Shown here: piece by piece, positions 42,299-53,324 of the stretch | Layout of the letters: every line of letters begins with the position of its first letter | How positions within the stretch are numbered: the stretch's first letter is position 1 | Assembly: GCF_021917145.1 (NCBI RefSeq) | Contig: NW_025813745.1 | Span: forward strand, 199,108 to 263,107 | Source of the DNA: Hypomesus transpacificus | Taxonomy: Eukaryota > Chordata > Actinopteri > Osmeriformes > Osmeridae | Length of the DNA: 64,000 nt | Reading direction: 5' to 3' | Notes under the pieces: model-generated | The model's database searches: none | What the model saw: the letters and a program-made list of their open reading frames with translations, nothing else | What the model was told of the DNA's origin: nothing | Position numbers and translations under genes: made by a program

Positions 42299-43662
42299 TC
42301 AGTGGGAGCTGTTAGTGCTCCAGTCATATGGCAGGTAGCTGAGCCGGACCTTCCCACCAGTGACAACACTCTGCAGGCTGGACTTCTTAGGAGACTCACT
42401 CATGTGCTCCAGGACCCAGTTCAGTAGCTGATAGAGGATGGTATGTTACACAGGTCATATAAGAAGCCAAACACAACATTCACATGTAAGACCGTAATCA
42501 TTCTGAAAGGTACCTTCTCGTCCGTGCCTCCAAAGTCAGCCTTGTACCACTTGAAGATCTGGCTGAGTCGCACCTCTCCTTTCCCAGAATCCACCACACA
42601 GGCGTCATCGTTCTCCAGGAAGGCTTCGGCCGCCGTGCGCAGCTGACTGTCGATGTCCTAACGGGATTGTTCAGGGGGGATCGAGGATTTCATTGGAGAA
42701 CAAACAGGTCCTTGGACCACAGCTGCCAGGACGAGGGCATGGCATGAAGGGATGCGGCCAGTGTCCTACCTGGGGAGTGTAGGTCTTGATAGGTGGGCAG
42801 CCCTTCGCTCCACAGTTCAGGGCAAAGTGGATGAGGGGTTCGGCGTCTGGGAGAGCCACCTGGTCAACAATAAAGAATCACGTGGACATGTAGAAGTCTT
42901 CCTCAGGTCTAGATCTGATGGGTTTCATTCTTTGATTTTTGTTATTGTCAGCAGCGATGTATTTAATGTAACTGAGTAGCTAGTTCAGCAGTGTGCCGTT
43001 GATCTTCAGGCGTTGCGGGGAAAAAAGCCTTACCTGCAAACGAGGATCAGTCTTGGAAAAAGGCCTGAGGAGCTGTGCGACGCCCTTTCTGTTCCCCCTC
43101 AACACTCCGTTCTCAATGTCCTGCAGGGTAAACACCTCTCCTCCAATCAGGTAGCTCACATAGTTGAAGAACTACAGCGGGAAGAAGAAAGACAGAAAAC
43201 GATGAGCCTCCACGTCTAGATTACCAGTACAGGAAAACATTTCCAGAAGAAATCTCTGGATCTGAGTATAGATATTGAATCATACCATGAGCTGTACTTA
43301 ACTTTATAGTTCTCAACTAAAAGGTCCCCCTTCTGTTACATTCTAGCACTCACGGCTGTACAGCTGTTTTATTCTAGTTCTCTTTAGGTAATCCAAGATA
43401 GTCACTTCCAAACAAACTCACCCTGTATCTTTGCCACATGTTGGTGGGGGCGCCTATTCGAAGGTGTCCGTGGATGACCAGGGCGTTGTAAGTGTTGATA
43501 AAGAAGGCAAGCTTCTCCTCCCTGCTCAGAGACAGCAGCTCCACCCTCTGAAGCTGCACAGCTAGATCGCAGTAGCGCTCAAACACCGGGCTGAGAGACA
43601 TGGCCTTGTAGTCCACACACTGCAACGACGAACAGGGAACAAACATGCACTGATCAATACAG

Positions 43663-43703
<41 letters not shown>

Positions 43704-46641
43704 GAACAGTGCACGATACCACAGGGTCAGGCCATAACCCTAATTAACAGGAGGGAGGACGTTACCTTTCCGTCGGCAGACAGGTGTTCAGAGAACAGCT
43801 TCAGAATCATTTCCCTAAGGATGGTTGACAGCTCCGCAGCTACAGTGAGAGAGGAGACAGGTTTGTGGTTATATATATGATTTTACATTTCTTTTTTGTT
43901 TTTTAACACCAACAGTAGACAGCCACTTAACAAACGAGGCAAAGTCAAACACGTAACAAATGAGGCATGCAGAGAAAGGGACAAACAATACACAGATGTC
44001 AACACAAAATAAAAGCGCACGGACGCACACAGGCACGGCTTCTTCCGCAGCTAAACTAGTTAGAGCGGTGGGCAGCATGTGATACACAGACAAGAGTCAC
44101 TCTGTAGCAGAGCCACTTGGCCACCAGAGGCCCAACTGCACACTAAATCTATTTCAACATAGACTCAGTCGTTAGTATCGTAGTACCTACTAACTAGTAT
44201 CTTAGTCTAAACCCGCCACATAGCAAGCGAACAAAACCTAGGCAGATGCTTTCGGAAAGAACCGGAAAGAACCAGGAGTCCCATGGGGCCCAGGGAGAAG
44301 ACGTCCCTCTCTGGTCCCACTCTCACCTACCCTGGAGTGGCTTGCAGGTGGCTGTCTGTCCTGTGTTGAGGGCTGAGTGGGGGTCATGCTCCATTAGCCT
44401 GTACAGTGAATCGCTCCCTGCAAACTGCCCCTTTCCACACCCAGACACAGCGACCATGTACTTCTTCTCCAGCAGGCCTTGACCAGTCTCATGGGCCTCA
44501 GCCGTGGCTAGCGGGTAGTTAAGGGATGGTTGTGGTCCAGGCAGAATCATATCATTACAATTGGAGTGCAACTGAGGTACCCGATTTGTTAGGATCGATG
44601 GTTTTCATTGTTAAGATTTATCTGTTATTCTTTGGGTAGAGATTTTGTCATGTAAGTTACAAACTGTACTGTGTGTGTTTGTATTGTAGAGGAGACTTAC
44701 CCATGCCCTTCTCCTTCTGTAGCCAGCCAATCAGCTGAGCTCCAGAGAAACTGTTTTTGTACAAGCTCAGCCCCTTCCTCTGACTGCCAATAACATCACT
44801 CCGCTTGAGCTCCACTACCATGTTAGCTAATGGGTCCTTCTCACACTCAAATTCTGCAGAGAAGGACACACACACGCACACACGCTCACACAACCTGAAG
44901 TACTGCAGCTGAACTATAATTACATCTGGGACCAAGTGATCAAGCTCAACTTCTTCCTGGCCAGCAACTCTTAAGAGCAAAAGAAGCCCAAATGGTTAAT
45001 GAAACATACTACATATCAATAATACTATGTCTATAGCCTATGGAATAAAATGTGTCTTTTCATTTCAGTCTCAATGAACTTGTAGACAGACTTGAGCATT
45101 GTATGGGTGTGGGCAGTATGCAGGAAGGCTATGAAGCAGATACATAATTAACTAGGGCACTAGGGCCAAGTGAAAGGTTCAACAGCACGCACGGACACGG
45201 AACACACACTCAGCCTGACTGTTTCCCTATGCAAATGACGACATCCCACACATTCAAACCAATCCCCTTCTTATGAAAGGTGACTGTTATCACTGACAAA
45301 CAGCAACATGTCCAAATGCGTCCATGTCAAGCCTACTCTTTAAAAACAGGATCTTCTTTAATCTGGTTATGGTAGGTAGAACGCTAACATGGGAAGAAGG
45401 GTGATCGATGTCTTTAAACGCAAAACAAAAAAAGATCATTAATGGGATGAATGACGGGCCACACCAAAGATAATTTCTACTTGGCTAAGATTACAACTAA
45501 TTTACAATTACATTACATTTAGTCATTTAGCAGACGCTCTTATCCAGAGCGACTTACAGTACAGGGACATTCCCCCCGAGGCAAGTAGGATGAAGTGCCT
45601 TGCCCAAGGACACAACATGTGGCACGGCGGGGAATCGATCCGGCAACCTTCTGATTACTAGCCCGACTCCCTCACCGCTCAGCCATTTGACTCCCAAACT
45701 AATGATTACTTTATTACTTGTATACTGTTTGGAATGCTCTGAATATAACAGACAAGGTTTGAACTATACTCTGCTATATTAGCTCATGAGAACATGGAAC
45801 GTCAGGGCCATTTCTAGGAGCCCTATCTGAAGCCTGAACAAAAGCGATCTAGCATGCGGCGTCCTCTTTCTGTGCTTGCAAAGGCTATGTTGATTGTCAT
45901 CCCCCTGACGAACGTGAGAGTAAAACCCCCCATATTGTGATCCTATTGAACTGCCCTTCATTCCTGTATCCATTGTCCAGTCCTCTGAGATGCTCAACTC
46001 AAATCGATCAGAACACTGACAATGCTGCAGGGCTTCAGACGTTTTCAATACGGCATTACAAATAAGAATAAACCTAGGTCACTGTCTGGGATCCACTGAC
46101 CTTCATCAGCTCCTACAGGTTCTTCTGAAACGTCTGAGTGGTTCTCGGGAATGGGCGGGGCATCTGCTGGAACAGGCTCTTCCTTCACTAAACGCACCAG
46201 CCGTGCCAACTCCTCTGGTGCCTAAGAACATAGCAATCCATTATGATATCACAACATTTCAGAGGCTTTTAGTACACAGTCAATACTAGCAATATTGACA
46301 AACCCACTGACTACTATTACGACTTGAATTTGATAAATGTGGTGTTTGGGAAACCGAATGACAGCTGGGATGAGAGGAATGATGATGAAGTCTTTTCTCA
46401 CTAGTTTCTGCAGTTGGTCATTCCCTCCGACGTGGACGCTGTTGAAGAAGATCTGAGGTACAGTGCTTCGTCCAGTCAGCTCTTTCACTTTGACCCTCAG
46501 CTCTGGGTGTCTCCCCATGTCCACATCCCACACAGGCACACCCAGTCGGCCCAGGCTGGCCTTGGCCTGCACACAGTGGGGACAGCCTGTGATGGAGTAG
46601 ACCGTCACTCGTCCAGGGGCGCTGGCCACAGTCTCCGCCAT
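42299..46641 (-). CDS. Glutaredoxin-DEP-DUF547 fusion protein, ten coding exons
   Basis: Function is unknown. The domain set suggests a cytosolic redox or signalling protein. Exons in transcript order: 46641-46402, 46221-46101, 44853-44701, 44507-44331, 43839-43766, 43619-43422, 43171-43034, 42859-42770, 42657-42514 and 42427-42299. All are GT-AG, frames join, total 487 residues. Residues 11-80 form a glutaredoxin fold with a CPHC active site at 20-23, cis-proline in TVPQIFF (60-66) and a GGND glutathione-site motif. Residues 81-121 are an acidic linker. About 125-225 is a DEP domain (LYKNSFSGAQLIGWL, then FAGSDSLYRL). About 255-430 is DUF547, with LAFFINTYNALVIHGHL and FALNCGAKGCPPI. The start ATG sits exactly at a splice acceptor (TTGATTTAG|ATG), so exon 1 is noncoding. 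Similar fusions are known to me from fish and invertebrates. I recall none at this position in mammals. Confidence 0.92.
43666..43699. repeat. (CA)n microsatellite in an intron
   Basis: A CA run of about 34 bases, about 45 bases upstream (transcript sense) of the acceptor for the DUF547 exon 43619-43422. Confidence 0.95.
45511..45695 (-). repeat. tRNA-derived SINE, complete
   Basis: Read on the minus strand it opens GGGAGTCAAATGGCTGAGCG, a leucine- or serine-tRNA-like box A. GGATCGATTCC follows as box B, then a tRNA-unrelated body (CTTCATCCTACTTGCCTCGG) and the tail GTCGCTCTGGATAAGAGCG. It lies in the 1.2-kb second coding intron of the glutaredoxin-DEP-DUF547 gene. It is about 84% like the copy at 56346 by eye. 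It is not a functional tRNA gene because no cloverleaf closes. Confidence 0.82.
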
Positions 46642-47656
46642 CTAAATCAAGAGACGCAAGAGAAAAGTGACATATGAGAATGGGAGAAGGAAAAAGGCAG
46701 TGGCTGCGTAGTTCTAGATCGAGGAGTGTTTGATATTACTTCCTGAATGTGTCAGTTATGTGCTAAGGTCATGTGTAGTAAGTTCAAGTAATGAAACCTT
46801 AAAGTGTTGCAATAAGTCGATTTTGTTATCCCCATAGCCTACTCCTGGTTCTCGTACGTTCCAACCTTAACTTATTTGTGGTATTCTACAAGGCATGCTG
46901 GATAATTTACACTTTAAATTGATGTATCAATTATCCACCTCAGTATGGCCTGCGGTGAGGTTTAGACACATTACTAGTATTCTATGAACACTGTTGAGGC
47001 ACATAATAATGTATGTAATTTAACGAGCTCGGTTCAGCATTGTGCAAACGCTAGATAGCCTAGATGAGCGTTGACCAATTATTCCAATTTGATGGGAGAC
47101 TTGACGACTGTAGTCTGAACAGTATCTGTAAAGTTCATAGACCAACAGCTTTGCTGTTCTACTGTATCATGGTATAAAACATCCAGATAGTCAGAAAACA
47201 CATGCACGGAATGCTCTGCTACAATGATACGTGGTTATTAACTAGCTATAGCTAGCATCTTACCTCGGGAAGACAGGCAAACGATATTACAGATCTCAGA
47301 AAAGGTGCTTAATGCTGAGCAACGTCCAGTACTGTCGTCTACATAATGGCGCAACCATAGGCAATAAAGCTAGCAAGTTAGCTATAAAGTTAACTCGCTA
47401 GCTGGCTCTTGACCTGTCCTGCTTGGACTGGAGCACTATCTGTGTAGCAGGGTCCACTCTGCCTAAGCATATCATCCTGCTGTTTGTTTAGCTCGGTAGA
47501 GGAAAATGGAACGGTCGACACAAACTTTGTTTCCGTTCGGATGATTGTTTGGTGGGACTCACACGAGAAGACTCGAATATGTATTTGTTAGCTAAAGCGT
47601 AGAGCAGCGCTGCTGAGGGTGTTTACTATTTAAATCTCTATGTAGTAAGTTTAAAG
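46642..47656. promoter_or_regulatory. Shared head-to-head promoter region
   Basis: The start codons of the glutaredoxin-DEP-DUF547 gene (minus) and C3orf38 copy 1 (plus) lie about 1 kb apart, facing away from each other. On the minus strand a donor CCGAG|GTAAGA at 47263-47264 marks the 3' end of a probable noncoding first exon (about 47,340-47,264), spliced to the acceptor at 46642-46643. That leaves roughly 300 bases between the two transcription starts. No TATA box is evident. Joint control is inference. Confidence 0.55.
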
Positions 47657-49018
47657 ATGCAAGGTTTGACCAATATAGAGCGTAACGGCTGTAAAACAAT
47701 GTTGGGTCTTCTGTCAAAAGGAGACATCTTGTCCCTTACTGACACAGTCACCAATAAGATGATTGCTGCGGAGAGTGTCACAGGTGAGGTACACTAGTGC
47801 TGCTGTTTTACTGCTAATACAGCTAGAGGCTAGCTAGCTTCTAGTACAGTACAGTTAGAAACTAGCTAGCTACAGTAGAGCTAGATATGATTGAAATATG
47901 ATTTTATTTGTCGGGAAACTCTTGCTTACTGTAATAGAGAACTACTGTAGCTAGGTAGCAAGAGGTTCATGCATTGCTAATAATGACATACGTCAATCAC
48001 AGAGGCTGTGGAGGCGATTCTTTCATACTCAAATTGTGCAGAGGAACTGTTGAAACGAAAGAAAGTACACCGTGACGTCATATTCAAGTATCTGGCAAAG
48101 GAAGGCGTCGTCATACCCTCAAACAGCGAGAAACACCAGTTGATCAAGAAAACATTAGAGTTCTGGTCAAACGCTACAGTAAAAACTGAAAAGGTAAGAC
48201 GTGACTGTCGATTTGTGTCAGTCGTTCTGGCCCATGGGCTTTACATAACATGCAGGGGTTAGCTCAAATGTAACGGTCCACCTAGATATATTTATGGCAC
48301 AAATGTTCTTGCTTTCAGGTCGTCTTTAGTCAGAGCCCAGACACTGAAGCAGAGCAAAGGGTCTCAGTGACAGCTGATGTTGCGGGGGAAGCTGTCTTTG
48401 AACCGTTAGCCTTGGCACGACAGTTCTGCCAATGGTTCTACCAGCTCTTGAACAGCCAGAACCCCTCTCTGGGCCAGCCACCTCAAGACTGGGGTCCACA
48501 ACACTTCTGGGAGGATGTGAGGCTGTGCCTTCTCACCAGGTAAGATTCCAGTCTGGTTTTATTAGACCTACCATATGGACATATTTTCTGTATATTGTTC
48601 ATGCAGATTTATCTGCATTATATTGTATTTGAAGTTGTACATCTCTCTCAGCATCAATGGGCAGCAGACGGAGGAGTTCCATGGTTCTGAGCTGGCCAGT
48701 CTGCGCCTGTTAGCCTTGACCAGGGATGAGAAGCTCCTCCTGAGCCCCAACCTGGAGCCCCATGGCCTCAGGGCTCTGTCCTCCCCCCATGGCCTGGTGT
48801 TGGTGGCTGTGGCTGGGACTATCCACAGAGACAGAGCCTGCTTGGGAATCTATGAGCAAGTCTTTGGCCTCATCCGCTCCCCTCTGGACAAAAACCAATG
48901 GAAGATCAAGTTTGTGAAGTTGAAGATCCGAGGACAGGACTCTCTGAGCGGGGCTGAGGAGCTCCTGTCTCCTGCTCTGACTTGTGACTCCAGTGAGCTT
49001 CAGCTCCTCTGTAGCTGA
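47657..49018 (+). CDS. c3orf38: C3orf38 homolog (DUF4518 protein), copy 1, four exons
   Basis: Function is not established. Exons 47657-47783, 48003-48193, 48319-48539 and 48652-49018 join in frame to 301 residues; human is about 330. Family signatures are the N-terminal helix block ([20 protein letters not shown]), then [20 protein letters not shown], then [14 protein letters not shown], and the most conserved block [20 protein letters not shown] with [20 protein letters not shown]. The ATG at 47657 is the first in frame and gives the expected N-terminus. The last intron (48540-48651, 112 bases) falls inside a segment that copy 2 encodes without a break. The gene is head-to-head with the glutaredoxin-DEP-DUF547 gene. 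Confidence 0.94.
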
Positions 49019-49857
49019 TGAGTGGGGGCTGATCCTGGGGAGAACTGGGTTTAGATGCTGTGGAAACTTCTAGAATGTAAATAATGCTCATAGTATATTA
49101 TGGAAATTACTGTTGTTGTTCTCACTGAAGAGAAAAACAACACAAAGAGAAGTGAAGATTCATTAAGTTTCAAATGTGTTGTCATCATCAAGGCTGTGGA
49201 TAACTAAGTTATACTCTTTCCAAAGACAATATTTGCAGAACATGACCTTAAGTTACTTAAATTGCCACTGTTGGTGATGGTATGTGCCTTAAAGTATATT
49301 ACAAAACAGTATGTGACCTGAAGTCACTTAATGCTTTAGTGGTAAGAAATTAAATTCATTGTAAATATGCACAATACTTAAAGCTGCAATAACACTGCTG
49401 ATAACATTACAAAATAAATTCAAATATGAGAAACAGCACTCCCAATTCTTGTCTGAACTTACATGCTTTCAGCTTGAGTTGGATTGACAGTGGTTTTCCA
49501 AAATAATAAAAGGAGGAAAGCCAGCCTCGCATTACACGACGAGAGAGCGGGGATTTTCCAAAACATGCAGATTGACATTCCACAAGCACTGAGCGGTCTA
49601 TCGCTAATTATTTCTCAGAGAGGGTCCCATTTGCTTACACAACATGTTTATACCGGACTAAACCTTTTTTTACTGAAAAAAACTTACATATTGTACATTT
49701 ACCGCCACAGTAAATTCCGTGTCTGTGAAAACGTACATGGCAATAAAAACATTCTGATTCTGATTTAAATTGCAAACAAGTACATGCTTTTGATTCATTG
49801 CTGCCATCTGCTGGTGAAATACATTGTCGGATGTCAAAAGTGGTTGACTGACTTTCC

Positions 49858-49893
49858 GTTTCATTTCTTATACTTCAAAGGAAAACGAAAGCT
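49858..49893 (+). promoter_or_regulatory. ISRE-like element plus a second IRF core upstream of copy 2
   Basis: GGAAAACGAAAGCT at 49880-49893 fits the interferon-stimulated response consensus GAAANNGAAA followed by S and Y. It lies 112-125 bases upstream of the copy 2 ATG. Fourteen bases further out, AAATGAAAC on the minus strand (49858-49866) fits the IRF core AANNGAAA. The same place in the dead copy (about 54,085-54,126) has lost both. Such motifs can occur by chance, so function is inference. Confidence 0.45.
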
Positions 49894-50004
49894 ATTTCCG
49901 ATTTCAATAGCAAATCATTTGGAATATCAGAGTGCTTCACATTTACAAGAGCAGAGTGCTGCACATTTTCTTCTTACTTGACACTTCAACCAACTTTTTC
50001 AAGG

Positions 50005-52541
50005 ATGACTGGAAGTTTGACTTTTGATGAGAGATACAGATGCAGAAATATTCTAATGATGTTGCCAAGAGACAACATACTATCGCTTCATCACACTGTT
50101 ACTAAGAAAAATAAAGGCTGGATTGGTACCACAGGTAAGAGTTCATTTAATCTTTTATACTTTAGTGCATTTGAAAGCACAACACCATAATACAAAATAA
50201 ATGACCACATTTATATTTATTACCACCTTAAACCAGAATAAAAATTGGAAGATTATGTCTGAATAACTAGAATAGTTATGTCAGTGCCATTCTTTCACCA
50301 TTTTAAAAGGCAAGAGCTTTGTAATAGAATTTATCTGGATTAACTTCAGTGACCTATGCTCTTTTGTAAAGCTCTCTCTTGGAAGTCGCTTTGGATAAAA
50401 GCGTCTGCTAAATGCATAAATGTAAATGTAACTGTTGTTTAGAATGACCAGATGCTGTGAGTCTATATAAGACATGTTCTGTGTTAGAATCCTTATCACT
50501 CTGCTGAATGACATTTGTAATTACGTGTCTTCCTGTAGATCACAGAGTGCTCTGTTGAGTACTTTCATATTGAACAAAGAATTTGTATTAATCCGGCAAT
50601 ACTGACATTTCGAGTATACAGAGTCTTCCGAATTCTTCCCCGACAACTTTCTTATCAGGGACTGTGTCTTTTTGTATCAGAAGCAATTGATGACATTATT
50701 TCACATTCCAAAAATGCTGAGGAGCTCTTGAAACGAAAGAAAGTCCAACGTGACGTCCTTTTCACTTACCTTCAAAATGATCATATTGGTTTGCCCAAAG
50801 CCACTGACAAACAACAGTTAGTGAATCTGGCTCTGGGAAACAGGTCTATGAATCTGTACAGTCCACCACCTATGGTAAAGTTGGCACCCACCCACACTTC
50901 TGATACATTTTAATACATATTTTATGATTGGGAAGGGGTTATTACTAACTTGATTCACGTATCTTCTTTCCTCAGAAGTTTTCTACTCTCAGTAGTTTAC
51001 TGACAAGCCCAGTTTTGCCTACATTATTTACCCCAATTTCCACACCACCATCCAACCCTGCACCTTCCTACCAGGTAGCCTACCCATGTCACCAGCATAA
51101 TGCGCTTCTTTTTTCAGTTTGTTTTCTGTTACGTTATCCCTTCTAATCATAATTAAATGAATTACTGTTCAACTCCTGCAGTGTATTTATAGGAGATATA
51201 CACTTGAGTATTACTGTAACTTTAGCAAGCCTAAAATGAAAAGTTCATAGTTATGATTAGAAATATGCAAATGTAAAAAAAAAGCTGTAACCCATACCCA
51301 CAATACAAATGAGCTACCGGATGGACAGTTAACTTATCGTTAATAGATCATTGTGACTGTGATATTGTAAAGATGTAAAATGTTGCCTCTCATTTTTGTA
51401 GTGACAAGTTACGTATCAGTGAAATGTAATTCTATGATTGGGAGGGGGGGTTTGATCGCTAACTTGATACATGTATCTTCTATCCTCAGAATTATTATAC
51501 TGGCAGTAGTTTACTGACAAGCCCAGTTTTACCTACAGCAATCACCCCCATTTCCACACCACCATACAACCCTGCACCTTCCTACCAGGTAGCCTACCCA
51601 TGTCACCAGCATCATGCGCTTCTTCTTTTTCAGTTTGTTTTCTGTTACCTTATCCCTTCTAATCATAATTAAATGAATTATTATTCAACTCCTGTAGTGT
51701 GTTTACAGGAGATGTGTACTTGAGTATTACTGTAACCTTAGCAAGCCTAAAATGAAAAAAATTATAGTTATGATTAGAAATATGCAAATGTGAAAAAAAG
51801 GTTTAACAGTGACTCACAAGACAAATGAGCTACCGTATGGACGGTTAACTCATCGTTATAGATCATTGTGACTGTGATATTGTAAAGATGTAGAATGTTG
51901 CCTCTCATTTTTGTAGTGACAAGTTACATATCAGTGAAATGTAATCATATTTCTAGGCATCTGTCAAACCAGAGAGTGCACTCGTGTTTGAACAAAGCTC
52001 CCAGTTGTCGAAGGTGAATGATGACAGTTCTGGAACTGACCTCTCAGTCATGGCCCAAGAATTCTGCAAGTGGTTCTACGAGCTTCTGAATGACTTAAAC
52101 CCCTTTCTGGGTCAAACGGCTCAAGACTTGTATCCCTTGCACTTCTGGGAGGATGTAAAGCTACGTATCGTTTCCAAAACTGGAAGTGAAGAGTATGATG
52201 GAGCTGAGCTAGTCAGTCTGCGCCTGTTAGCCTTGGCCAGGGATGAGAGACTCCTCCTGAGCCCCAACCTGGAGCCCCATGGCCTCAGGGCTCTGTCCTC
52301 CCCCCATGGCCTGGTGTTGGTGGCTGTGGCTGGGACTATCCACAGAGACAGAACCTGCCTTGGAATCTATGAGCAAGTCTTTGGTCTCATCCGTTCCCCT
52401 CTGGACAACAACCAATGGAAGATCAAGTTCACTGAAGTCAGAATGCAAAAGAAGGATGACATGAGTGTAGGAGATGAGCTGGCTCCTCCCCCGTTAACTT
52501 GGGACCCCAGTGAACTAGAGAGGCTATGTGGCTCTCCTTGA
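50005..52541 (+). CDS. C3orf38-like (DUF4518) paralog, copy 2, five exons
   Basis: Exons 50005-50134, 50681-50874, 50976-51074, 51490-51588 and 51957-52541 join in frame to 368 residues. Homology to copy 1 is clear in [48 protein letters not shown] and the block [20 protein letters not shown]. The first exon (MTGSLTFDERYRCRNILMML) keeps only the outline of the copy 1 N-terminus. Between the second and last exons are two extra exons of 33 codons each, rich in Pro, Ser and Thr and near-copies of each other (SSLLTSPVLPT in both). The last exon runs through the point where copy 1 has its third intron. The gene has no stop or frame break, so it looks functional. Divergence outside the conserved block is high, suggesting new or fast-changing function. 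Confidence 0.87.
50383..50430 (+). repeat. SINE-type 3' tail fragment
   Basis: GTCGCTTTGGATAAAAGCGT, continuing into a CTGCTAAATG-type end, matches the tail of the SINEs at 45511 and 56346. It lies in the first intron of C3orf38-like copy 2. The head is absent. Confidence 0.65.
50922..51950 (+). repeat. Tandem duplication of an exon with its introns (514-bp unit, 2 copies)
   Basis: The block 50922-51435 is repeated at 51436-51950. The two exons start 514 bases apart (50976 and 51490), and the flanking intron DNA is also alike, for example GTAGCCTACCCATGTCACCA after both. Each exon is 99 bases and phase 0, so the duplication lengthens the protein by 33 residues without shifting frame. Confidence 0.92.
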
Positions 52542-53130
52542 TCTACATGAAGGCTGATCTTCGTCAGGGATAAACATACTGGTATAATGCTCTGTTATCC
52601 TCTATATATTTATTATTATTTATAGCAACAGTAGAAAAGAACACTAGAACAGCTGATCATATTCTGGACATCTGCTATGTGTATTAATTCTATTGTATTT
52701 AGTTTATTATATGTTTACTGTGCATCTTCCCACCACAGTAAATCAATAGTTTGTTTACACTTACTTGGTGATTAAACTCAATTCTGATTCTAATTCCTGT
52801 TTTTTAACTTCCTCGATTTGTAATGTCATTGTCGGGGACAAGAAACGTAGTATGCTCAAAACCTTTACTTTTAAACATTTATTTCCTGTTTTAAAAATAA
52901 TTGAACACTACATCGTCAAATGTGGTGTCATGTTTGTACGTAATGGTCAGATATTTGGATGCGTTATGATATTATTAATATTTTAAGAAAATCAAGCTCA
53001 AATGGAGTTACAAGGTTTTTGACGAGTGAATATCTCAATATTTGTTTAGTCTGTCATTGATTATAATGGCTGCATCTGAGGCAGTATGTGCTTTGCATGA
53101 AGTTATCATCACATTACAAAGGCATTAAAA

Positions 53131-53324
53131 CCATGGTTCTGAGCTGGCCAGTCTGCGCCTGTTAGCCTTGACCAGGGATGAGAAGCTCCTCCTGAGCCCC
53201 AACCTGGAGCCCCATGGCCTCAGGGCTCTGTCCTCCCCCCATGGCCTGGTGTTGGTGGCTGTGGCTGGGACTATCCACAGAGACAGAGCCTGCTTGGGAA
53301 TCTATGAGCAAGTCTTTGGTCTCA
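53131..53324 (+). pseudogene. C3orf38-like last-exon fragment (copy 3)
   Basis: These 194 bases match copy 1 at 48679-48872 at all but one position by eye. The upstream exons are missing. The downstream coding part (counterpart of 48873-49104) is deleted, and the DNA beyond continues as a counterpart of the copy 1 3' flank. No start or splice acceptor makes it translatable. Confidence 0.9.

Noticed and set aside
45511..45695. tRNA-leucine gene
   Set aside because: Box A and B motifs exist, but the cloverleaf does not close and the body continues into a SINE tail; the same holds for 56346-56530.
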